Assembly (NCBI GenBank): GCA_028706405.1
Contig: JAQWBM010000005.1
Location: 1-64,000, forward strand
Source: Eubacteriales bacterium
Lineage (GTDB): Bacteria; Bacillota; Clostridia; Peptostreptococcales; Anaerovoracaceae
Direction: 5' to 3'
Length of the DNA: 64,000 nt
Shown: positions 1 through 7,430 of the stretch, piece after piece
Position numbering within the stretch: position 1 is the stretch's first letter
Layout: each line of letters starts with the position of its first letter
Position numbers and translations under genes: made by a program
Notes under the pieces: generated by a model
The model's input: only the letters and a program-made list of their open reading frames with translations
What the model was told of the DNA's origin: nothing
Database searches by the model: none

Positions 1-35
1 TGCTGTTACTATTTATGCAGTCATATTCACTTTTA

Positions 36-293
36 TTAATCAATTTTTATATTCTTTGGCATTCCGTTCTCATATTCGATACGATACACCCCTCTGGCTA
101 TGATCTCAGCTTTTTCAAGGATATCCAAAGCAATACTTATGCTGTTAGTTTTTAGATAAACGACATAACCGCAAGATCGCAGAAGATTAGGTGGCGTTTT
201 TTTCAAAGTTGACCGGATCTTATTCTCCTGTAGCTTTTCCTGTGCATAAACTGCCCTGTAAAAAGAAGAAAAAGCTATCGCGTACTCATTCAT
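36..293 (-). CDS. DUF3343 family small protein
   Basis: An 85-residue protein that fits the DUF3343 family (annotated elsewhere as putative Se/S carrier protein-like). The N-terminus reads as an amphipathic start (MNEYAIAFSS), and a central SCGYVVYL segment holds the Cys-Gly pair typical of the family. No enzymatic activity is established for the family, so the sulfur/selenium carrier role is only a family-level suggestion. It is the last gene of a minus-strand run behind dacF, with 28 bases between them. The start ATG at 291-293 has a GGGGG ribosome-binding tract about 12 bases upstream. The length is normal for the family. Confidence 0.75.
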   Translation of the reverse strand: MNEYAIAFSSFYRAVYAQEKLQENKIRSTLKKTPPNLLRSCGYVVYLKTNSISIALDILEKAEIIARGVYRIEYENGMPKNIKID

Positions 294-321
294 TCTTTAA
301 TAAACCCCCTATTGATCGGCT

Positions 322-1569
322 TTATGCCAAGGTCTTTATCATCCTCATATAGATTTGCATCAAACTGGCTTTACCTACATCCTCAGCAGCCACCAACGGG
401 CATCGGTCGATTTCCTTATCTTTTTCAAAAATAATCAATTCTCCAATCTTATCTCCTTTAACGATCGGAGCTGAAAATGTATCCTCAAATGCAAGCTCGG
501 CTTTGATATTATCTCTCTCGCCTTTCTTTACAAGAACACTTATATGCTCCGGAGCCACTGCTTCTATCATATTCGGGAATCCCTTCTCTATGACAACCAT
601 GCCCATCGTTTCGCCTTTTTCTGCCAGTTTCACTGAATCGTAATTTGCAAATCCATAGTCCAGCAGCTTTGACGCCTCGGCAAACCTGATTTTTGAAGTT
701 GGACTGCCCATAATTACTGAAATCAAGGTTAAATCTTCCTTTTCAGCAGAAGCGGACAGGCAATATCCTGCTTCTTGTGTGAATCCTGTCTTGATTCCGT
801 TTGCACCCGGATAAATCTTTATAAGCCGGTTCGTGTTGGTTAGTCCAAGCTCTGTCTGCTCTTTCCCGGGCAGGCCTACCGTAATGTTTGTCATCCAGAT
901 ACTAAACCAATCCTGAATTTTTTTATGTTTCATAAGCTCCTTCGACATCAATGCTATATCATATGCGCTTGTGTAATGATTGGCTACCGGAAGCCCGTTT
1001 GTGTTGACAAAATTTGTTTCTGTCATCCCAAGCTCCGCTGCCCTTTTGTTCATATTCTCGACAAAAATGTCCGCCGTACCTGAATGGTATTCTGCAGCTG
1101 CCACGCATGCATCATTTGCGCTTACGATAGCTATACCCATCATCAGCGTTTCAAGCTCGTGCTGTTCGCCGGGTTCCATATACATTTGGCTTCCCCCCAT
1201 GCTTGCTGCTTTTTCGCTTATGGTTACCTTGTCATTAAGAGTCATCTGTCCCCGTTCGACTGCTTCCATGATAAGGAGCATCGTCATTACTTTTGTCACA
1301 CTGGCAGGAGGCAATCTATCATGCGAATTCTGCTCAAATAATACAGTACCGCTCGCTGCATCGATCAGGATGGCCGATTTTGCATCTACTGTCATCCCAA
1401 TCGCCCCACCTGTAATGGAGGTTGGAAGAGCTGCTTGCTTTTGCTCTGCTGCACTGGAGATCATTTCTTTTATGGTATCGTCTTCTTCTGCAAAAACAAC
1501 TGCCCATGGCAGCATCCCTATCACTAAGATTGCCACGAGAAATAACACCGTTTTTCTATATCGAAGCAA
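322..1569 (-). CDS. dacF: D-alanyl-D-alanine carboxypeptidase (PBP5/DacF type)
   Basis: A serine DD-carboxypeptidase that trims the terminal D-Ala of peptidoglycan stem peptides on the outer face of the membrane. The three penicillin-binding motifs are present: SVTK (Ser90-Lys93), SAN (Ser150-Asn152) and KTG in GIKTGFT. Residues 1-27 form a signal peptide ending in AVVFA. A C-terminal PBP5-like domain follows the catalytic domain, and the last residues (MQIYMRMIKTLA) could be an amphipathic membrane anchor. The start is a TTG at 1567-1569 with AAGGGGG nine bases upstream. It sits between pdp and the DUF3343 gene. DacF-type enzymes are often linked to sporulation genes, but a sporulation role here is inference. 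Confidence 0.92.
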   Translation of the reverse strand: MLRYRKTVLFLVAILVIGMLPWAVVFAEEDDTIKEMISSAAEQKQAALPTSITGGAIGMTVDAKSAILIDAASGTVLFEQNSHDRLPPASVTKVMTMLLIMEAVERGQMTLNDKVTISEKAASMGGSQMYMEPGEQHELETLMMGIAIVSANDACVAAAEYHSGTADIFVENMNKRAAELGMTETNFVNTNGLPVANHYTSAYDIALMSKELMKHKKIQDWFSIWMTNITVGLPGKEQTELGLTNTNRLIKIYPGANGIKTGFTQEAGYCLSASAEKEDLTLISVIMGSPTSKIRFAEASKLLDYGFANYDSVKLAEKGETMGMVVIEKGFPNMIEAVAPEHISVLVKKGERDNIKAELAFEDTFSAPIVKGDKIGELIIFEKDKEIDRCPLVAAEDVGKASLMQIYMRMIKTLA

Positions 1570-1679
1570 TACAAAAACCCCCTTACATTAATCTATGTTA
1601 TATAGATATGGACGTTTTAGGGGTTTTATGACTAAATTCAAATCGACTGCTACTTGTTTTAAGCTGCTGTATATCTTCT

Positions 1680-2984
1680 TTATTGGATCACTCTTTTCAC
1701 AAGAACGTTGCTCTGCGGTTTACTGCTTTGAATATTGAATGCTCCGGCAGCTTCAAGCGCTGCTTTATCCACACGAATATGATCGTTTCCGTAGACTGTC
1801 GCCAATAATTCCCTTGCTTGCACCGTATCACCGACCTTTTTATTAAGCAGTATCCCTGCAGCCAGGTCGATACTGTCTTCTTTGGTTACCCTGCCCGCAC
1901 CGGAATGCTGTGATGCAAGTCCTATGGTTTTTGCTTCAATGGAGCCTATGAAGCCGTCTTCATGTGAATAGATTTTCGATATGCATGAGGGCTGTGGAAA
2001 CAGAGAGTATTTATTTATCACTTTGGGATCTCCTCCCTGCCCTTCGATAAATTCAGCCAGCTTGCTTAATGCTTTGCCATTCTCCAAAGCTTGCTTTGCT
2101 TTTTTTAAACCCTCTTCGGGTGAAGCGGCTTTTTCGCCTACAAAAATCATATGTGCCGCCAAGGTCAAAGAAAGTTCCGTTATATCCTTCGGTCCTTTTC
2201 CTTTCAAGGTTTCAATGGCCTCGATAATTTCAATGCTGTTTCCAACTGCGTATCCAAGGGGCTGATTCATATCTGTTATAATGGCTACAGTATTTTTGCC
2301 TTCGTCCTTTCCAATTTCTACCATAAGCTCGCCCAATCTGCAGGCATCCTCAAAGCTGTCCATAAAAGCTCCGTTTCCGAATTTGACATCCAAAACGATA
2401 GCATCACTGTCTGAAACAAGTTTTTTACTCATGATGCTCGATGTGATCAGGCTGATATCATCTACAGTTGCAGTAACATCTCTCAGAGCGTATAATTTTT
2501 TATCTGCAGTCGCTGTTTGTGCTGTCTGACCTATGACAGATAATCCCACCTTATTTACAAGTGAAATAAATTCCTCTGATTTAAGAGTGGTTCTTAACCC
2601 TGGAATAGACTCCATCTTATCGATGGTCCCACCGGTGAAGCCAAGTCCTCGTCCTGACATTTTAGCCACAGGAACTCCGCATGAAGCAGCCAGCGACCCA
2701 ACGATCAATGTTGTTTTATCACCCACACCTCCGGTACTGTGCTTATCGACCTTTACGCCCCGAATTGCCGAAAGATCTGCAACTTCCCCCGTTGCCATCA
2801 TTGCTCTGGTCAACGCAATAGTTTCATCCTTGTTCATCTTTTGAAAAAAGATTGCCATCAACAGTGCGGATGCTTGATAATCAGGTATTCTGCCATCCGT
2901 ATAACCTTTTATGAAAAATTCAATTTCTTCTTTGTCCAGAGCGTGACCTTCTCTTTTTTTATAAATAATATCGTACATATTCAT
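1680..2984 (-). CDS. pdp: pyrimidine-nucleoside phosphorylase
   Basis: Catalyses phosphorolysis of uridine, thymidine or deoxyuridine to the base and (deoxy)ribose 1-phosphate in the cytoplasm. The thymidine/pyrimidine phosphorylase signature is clear: KHSTGGVGDKTTLI in the N-terminal alpha domain, SGRGLGFTGGTIDK, and a C-terminal domain ending in RVIQ. The start at the ATG at 2982-2984 is preferred over the upstream ATG at 3011, because AAGGAG lies nine bases before it and the resulting length of about 434 residues matches the family. The product (deoxy)ribose 1-phosphate is the substrate of the adjacent deoB, which lies just upstream in the same run, so the pair forms a nucleoside salvage unit. 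Confidence 0.94.
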   Translation of the reverse strand: MNMYDIIYKKREGHALDKEEIEFFIKGYTDGRIPDYQASALLMAIFFQKMNKDETIALTRAMMATGEVADLSAIRGVKVDKHSTGGVGDKTTLIVGSLAASCGVPVAKMSGRGLGFTGGTIDKMESIPGLRTTLKSEEFISLVNKVGLSVIGQTAQTATADKKLYALRDVTATVDDISLITSSIMSKKLVSDSDAIVLDVKFGNGAFMDSFEDACRLGELMVEIGKDEGKNTVAIITDMNQPLGYAVGNSIEIIEAIETLKGKGPKDITELSLTLAAHMIFVGEKAASPEEGLKKAKQALENGKALSKLAEFIEGQGGDPKVINKYSLFPQPSCISKIYSHEDGFIGSIEAKTIGLASQHSGAGRVTKEDSIDLAAGILLNKKVGDTVQARELLATVYGNDHIRVDKAALEAAGAFNIQSSKPQSNVLVKRVIQ

Positions 2985-3024
2985 TCTAAGATTCTCCTTG
3001 ACGATACTCATATTTTCAAATAAT

Positions 3025-4191
3025 TTATTTTTGAATCAGCTGCAAAAAGCTTTCTCCCATCTGCGGGCTTTGTACTTTAAGGATTTCCGAAATTGTTGCG
3101 CCGACATCCGCAAAGGAGCTTCTTGTCCCCATATTAACTCCCGGCTTGATCTCATTGCCATAAATTATGACAGGGACATATTCTCTGGTGTGATCCCAGC
3201 CCGTATGTGCCGGATCATTTCCATGATCAGCACAAAAGATCAAAACATCGTCTTTTTTCATTGCGTTAATTATTCCGGGAATCATCGCATCAAATTCTTC
3301 AATGCTTCTGCCGTATCCGACCGGATCTCTTCTATGACCGTATTTTGAATCAAAATCTACAAGGTTTGCAAATATGAGACCTTCAAAATCCTGATTCAAT
3401 GCTTCTATGATTTTATTCACACCATCTGCATTGCTGTCCGTATGAACTGAAACAGTAACACCCTGACCATTAAAAATATCGCTGACCTTCCCTATGGCAT
3501 AGACTGTCATTCCGGCTTCCTTCACAAAATCCAGGATCGTATTGCCACCGGGAGATATCGCATAATCCTTGCGGTCCGAGGTTCTGATTCTTTTCCCGTC
3601 CTCTAGTACATATGGCCTTGCTATAACTCTGCCGACTTGCATATCTCCCACCAACATTTTTCTTGCCACTTCACAAATATGGTATAGCTTTTCCAAAGGG
3701 ATCACATCTGTATTTGCCGCGATTTGAAACACACTGTCTGCGGAGGTATAAATGATAGGTTTTCCTGTTTTTTCATGTTCCGGACCTAAGATTTCTATGA
3801 TTTCTGTGCCTGATGCCGCATAATTGCCCAATGTTTCTATACCGATGGCTTTTTCAAACGCCTCAATAAAATCTCTTGGAAATTCAGTAAATATCTTAAA
3901 TTGAACGTCAGTATAAATTCCGGCAATTTCCCAATGCCCGGTTATTGTATCCTTGCCCTTGGACATCTCCCGAAGTCTTCCATAAGAGGCTTTAATGCTG
4001 TCTGATTTTTTGATATTGGTTACTCCATCAATCATTCCAAGACCTAATTCCGCCAGATTTGGTATTTTAAAATCAGGCATTGCTTCTGCGATATGTCCCA
4101 GAGTATGAGCACCGGCATCTCCGTATTGCTCCGCATCCGGCATTTCACCTATTCCAATACTGTCTAATACTATCAATACTGCTCTTTTCAT
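3025..4191 (-). CDS. deoB: phosphopentomutase
   Basis: Interconverts (deoxy)ribose 1-phosphate and 5-phosphate, linking nucleoside breakdown to the pentose phosphate pathway. It belongs to the alkaline-phosphatase-like metalloenzyme superfamily. The N-terminal metal site is VLDSIGIGEMPDA, and the C-terminal metal-binding block is FCADHGNDPAHTGWDHTRE. The start at ATG 4189-4191 (MKRAVLIVLDS) is chosen because AGGGGTG lies nine bases upstream; the GTG at 4203 lies inside that ribosome-binding site. The length of about 388 residues is normal. It is encoded between the metallophosphoesterase and pdp and is almost certainly cotranscribed with them. Confidence 0.95.
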   Translation of the reverse strand: MKRAVLIVLDSIGIGEMPDAEQYGDAGAHTLGHIAEAMPDFKIPNLAELGLGMIDGVTNIKKSDSIKASYGRLREMSKGKDTITGHWEIAGIYTDVQFKIFTEFPRDFIEAFEKAIGIETLGNYAASGTEIIEILGPEHEKTGKPIIYTSADSVFQIAANTDVIPLEKLYHICEVARKMLVGDMQVGRVIARPYVLEDGKRIRTSDRKDYAISPGGNTILDFVKEAGMTVYAIGKVSDIFNGQGVTVSVHTDSNADGVNKIIEALNQDFEGLIFANLVDFDSKYGHRRDPVGYGRSIEEFDAMIPGIINAMKKDDVLIFCADHGNDPAHTGWDHTREYVPVIIYGNEIKPGVNMGTRSSFADVGATISEILKVQSPQMGESFLQLIQK

Positions 4192-4205
4192 TTGTTTATA
4201 CACCC

Positions 4206-4919
4206 CTATATTACCCGCAGCGGGATATTTCGTAAATAATCTGTCGAAGCCAGAATATATCCTACGCCATTTTTTATACCCTTAAATCCGCCTTCATTAG
4301 CTTCTTTTCCATGAAGATGACCGTAAATAACTTTTTCAACTCCATACTTTTCAAACATTTCAGTAAAACCGGAGCCCCTAAGTATATTTCCGGCAGGAGG
4401 AAAATGCAATACACCTAATATTCTGCTGCGGCCTGCATTATCAATCCTTTGATATCCTGCCTTTACCGCAGCTTCGAGGGAAGCTTTAAGTCTGCCCAGC
4501 TCACGGCGGTAGATCTTCTCATCGTGTAAGGTAAAATCATCTTCACCGGGGCAAATCCATCCTCGTGTTCCGCAGATAGCATATCCATCTGCTTCATAGA
4601 ATGCATTTTGGAGAAAAAACATGTTATTATATAGTGCGTTCAGTTTGTTTACAGAATTCCACCAAAGATCATGGTTCCCTTTAATAAGGACCTTTTTTCC
4701 TGGCAGCTCACTGATCCATTTCAGGTCTACCATAGCATCATTCAGCCGTAAAGCCCAGGATGTGTCACCTGGAATAATAACCGTGTCTCCTTCGGAAATG
4801 ATAGTTTCCCAATTGTTCTTGATTTTTTCCGTATGATTTATCCATTCTCCTCCGTATATATCCATTGGTTTATCTGATGAAAAAGAAAGGTGCAGGTCCG
4901 AAATTGCATATATGCTCAT
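4206..4919 (-). CDS. calcineurin-like metallophosphoesterase
   Basis: A 237-residue predicted phosphohydrolase with the full calcineurin-like metal motif set: ISDLHLS near the N-terminus, GDTSWA, KGNHDLWW, HFPPA and YGHLHG. These supply the Asp, His and Asn ligands of a binuclear metal centre. The substrate is unknown. It starts at the ATG at 4917-4919 with a GTGAGGAA sequence upstream. It ends immediately before the deoB ribosome-binding site and begins 20 bases after the rmuC stop, so it belongs to the same transcript. The conserved clostridial subfamily (YGHLHG with a long insertion after GNHD) lacks an assigned role. Confidence 0.88.
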   Translation of the reverse strand: MSIYAISDLHLSFSSDKPMDIYGGEWINHTEKIKNNWETIISEGDTVIIPGDTSWALRLNDAMVDLKWISELPGKKVLIKGNHDLWWNSVNKLNALYNNMFFLQNAFYEADGYAICGTRGWICPGEDDFTLHDEKIYRRELGRLKASLEAAVKAGYQRIDNAGRSRILGVLHFPPAGNILRGSGFTEMFEKYGVEKVIYGHLHGKEANEGGFKGIKNGVGYILASTDYLRNIPLRVI

Positions 4920-4939
4920 ACTTATTTTTCCTCACTAGA

Positions 4940-6250
4940 CTAATTATCTATCGTATCATCATCCGCGATATCGATGCTTAAAATCTCACCGCTGCTTGTT
5001 TCAGGAAGGCTTGAAACATTTCTAAGCGTTCTTTGTATTTGCCTGGTTCTTGTCCCCACAAGCTTGTCAAGCTCAGCATTGGCTTGATTGATTCTTTGTT
5101 GTGTCGCTGCCAGAACATCTCCGAATTTATTGAATTCCGTTTTGACGGCACCCAGAACATTCCATACTTCGCTGGAATGCTTTTGAATTGCCAGGGTCTT
5201 AAAGCCTATCTGTAAACTGTTCAGCAATGCCGCCATCGTAGTCGGACCGGCAATATTGATTTTGTAATCTCTTTGCAGGGTTTCTACCAGGCCCCTGCGC
5301 ACTACTTCCGCATAGAGTCCTTCAAAAGGCAAAAACATAATACTGAAATCCGTTGTCTGAGGAGGGTCTATGTATTTGTCATGGATGCTTTTCGCAAAAG
5401 TTTTAATCGCACGCTCCAGCATTTTTGACGCCTGATCGATTTCCGCCGGGTTTCCGGTCTCATAAGCTTCGATCAGCTTTGTATATGTATCAGCCGGAAA
5501 TTTTGCATCGATGGGAAGATAAACCTCCCCTTCTCCATCTCCCGGTAACTTGACGGCAAATTCAACCCTCTCCTGGCTTCCTTTTTTTATGGAGACGTTT
5601 TCTTCATATTGTTCGGGAGAAAGTATTTGCTCAAGGATTGCCCCCAATTGAATTTCTCCCAATATTCCCCGCGTTTTAACATTGGAAAGCACTTTTTTCA
5701 AATCACCTACGCCGGCAGCAAGATTCTGCATTTCTCCCAGTCCTTTATACACCTGTTCAAGTCTTTCGCTGACAAGCTGAAAGGATTTACCGATGCGCTC
5801 CTCTAATGTTTTCTGAAGTTTTTCATCCACTATTGCCCGCATCTCATCCAGTTTTTTACTGTTTTCATCTTGCATAAGTGTGATTCTTTTTTCAATTGTT
5901 TGACGAATTTGCTCCAGCTTTTTTTCACTTTCAATTGAATTGTCCTTCAGCCTTGTATCTATTTGCCCCAAGGCATCGTAAACAGTCTTTTGCAGGGTGT
6001 CGTTTCGCTGTGTCAGTTGAAAATTCAATTCCTGCAAGCGTTTATCCTGGATTTCCGCCGCCTGTCTTTGCGATCCCGTCAGCATTTCTCCCAGACTACT
6101 GAAGCTGTTTTGTATATATTGCATATTTTCGAGACTGTGATTTTCTTCGACCTTTTTTCTAATGCTCAGGAGAACAACCAGACTGGCACAGGACAGAACC
6201 AGTACAAAAATACCGATTAACATTATTATGATTTGCAAGCTGTCTGACAT
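4940..6250 (-). CDS. rmuC: RmuC family DNA recombination protein
   Basis: A 436-residue RmuC homologue. It has one N-terminal transmembrane helix (about residues 6-28, rich in I, L and V), then a long coiled coil to about residue 170 (repeated heptads with many K, E, Q). The RmuC core follows, recognisable by GILGEIQLGAILEQIL, VEFAVKLPG, LPIDAKFPADTY and MFLPFEGLYAEV. The family resembles restriction-endonuclease-fold nucleases and limits DNA rearrangements in E. coli; the biochemical role is not settled. The start ATG lies at 6248-6250 behind GAGGGGG. It is the first gene of the minus-strand run through pdp and dacF. Confidence 0.92.
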   Translation of the reverse strand: MSDSLQIIIMLIGIFVLVLSCASLVVLLSIRKKVEENHSLENMQYIQNSFSSLGEMLTGSQRQAAEIQDKRLQELNFQLTQRNDTLQKTVYDALGQIDTRLKDNSIESEKKLEQIRQTIEKRITLMQDENSKKLDEMRAIVDEKLQKTLEERIGKSFQLVSERLEQVYKGLGEMQNLAAGVGDLKKVLSNVKTRGILGEIQLGAILEQILSPEQYEENVSIKKGSQERVEFAVKLPGDGEGEVYLPIDAKFPADTYTKLIEAYETGNPAEIDQASKMLERAIKTFAKSIHDKYIDPPQTTDFSIMFLPFEGLYAEVVRRGLVETLQRDYKINIAGPTTMAALLNSLQIGFKTLAIQKHSSEVWNVLGAVKTEFNKFGDVLAATQQRINQANAELDKLVGTRTRQIQRTLRNVSSLPETSSGEILSIDIADDDTIDN

Positions 6251-6431
6251 ATTTCCCCCTCTTTTGTGAAGCTCTTTCTATACCCTTTCCGATTTTTATA
6301 CATTGTAATCATTGAGGGCTAATATTAATTTTAGACACATATATTATAACATTGATTTCTTTTTTTAAAAAGCACTCAAATTGTTGAACGGCACTCACCG
6401 TCGTTCAAGTAAAGGAGGTTGCTGCTTAAGG

Positions 6432-7430
6432 ATGGAGCTTGGACTATACTATCTTACAATGATCAGCGGCCTTATCAGCCCTTTCTTTCGCGAGGAAAGC
6501 TTTTGGGGGAATATTCTTATTGGTCAGTATGGTGTTTTAACCATGACTCCGGCGTATCTATTCGGGCTGCTGCTTCCTTTGGTTGCGTGCTTTTATTTTT
6601 TCCGATATATATTGGAGGATTCTTACCTGCTGCCACGGATAGCTGTATTATTAGACAAACCATTTCACCGTATCGGACTTGGCGGAAATGCAATTGTACC
6701 GTTCATATTAGGTTTTGGTTGTGTTACAGTCGCCCTGGTGTCAACAACGATTCTCAGTTCCAGGAGGGAACGCCTTATCGCATCCGCTCTCCTATGCATT
6801 GCCATCCCATGCTCAGCGCAAATTGCAATAATTATTTCCTTCGCTTTTCTGCTGGATTTCAGGTATTTTCTTATCTACCTTCTCGTTATGGGCAGCATCT
6901 TTTTTCTTTTAGGTTTCCTGCTAAATCTGCTCCTGCCCGGCACTTTGCAGCCTATGGCGCTGGAGATTTCTCCGCTTCGCATGCGCGATTTTAAAAAGAT
7001 ATTAACAGCCACCGTCCGAGAGACAGTGGCATTTTTACGCGATACGGTTCCTGCCTTTTTAGTCGGATCGATTGCCGTTTCGATTCTGGATTTCTATAAC
7101 GGATTTATGAAGCTGAGAAAATTATGCGCTCCGATTACGGCGGACTTTTTAAAGGTTCCGGAAAATGCCGCAAATCTTTTCGTAATGAGCATTATAAAAA
7201 GAGACCTTGGCGCCGCCGGTTTCTACTCTATGGTTACAAACGGGAGCTTTACACAAAAGGAAATTCTAATCACCATGATCGTACTCTCTCTATTTGTACC
7301 ATGTTTTGCTTCTCAGATGATCTTGTTCAAACAGGGAAAAGCACTCTTTGCAACGCTGATTTGGATAGGAAGCTTTCTGATCGCATTTTCAGCAGGCGGA
7401 ATTGTCAGTTGGCTTCTTAACAGTGTTTAA
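6432..7430 (+). CDS. FeoB-type membrane (gate/nucleoside-recognition) protein lacking the G domain
   Basis: A polytopic membrane protein of about 332 residues that resembles the transmembrane half of FeoB. GFGC at residues 94-97 is followed by a run ending SSRRERLIASALL and IPCSAQ, matching the FeoB pattern GFGCNVPA...ESRRDR...SCSAR. Later IIKRDLGAAGFY and SLFVPCFASQ match the FeoB second gate repeat. There is no GTPase (G1-G5) domain and no FeoA gene nearby. The ATG at 6432 is preferred over the upstream TTG at 6381 because AAAGGAGG (6411-6418) lies between them. Transport of Fe(II) or another small solute is possible, but the lost G domain means the function is unassigned. Its stop codon overlaps the convergent neighbour. 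Confidence 0.72.
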   Translation: MELGLYYLTMISGLISPFFREESFWGNILIGQYGVLTMTPAYLFGLLLPLVACFYFFRYILEDSYLLPRIAVLLDKPFHRIGLGGNAIVPFILGFGCVTVALVSTTILSSRRERLIASALLCIAIPCSAQIAIIISFAFLLDFRYFLIYLLVMGSIFFLLGFLLNLLLPGTLQPMALEISPLRMRDFKKILTATVRETVAFLRDTVPAFLVGSIAVSILDFYNGFMKLRKLCAPITADFLKVPENAANLFVMSIIKRDLGAAGFYSMVTNGSFTQKEILITMIVLSLFVPCFASQMILFKQGKALFATLIWIGSFLIAFSAGGIVSWLLNSV

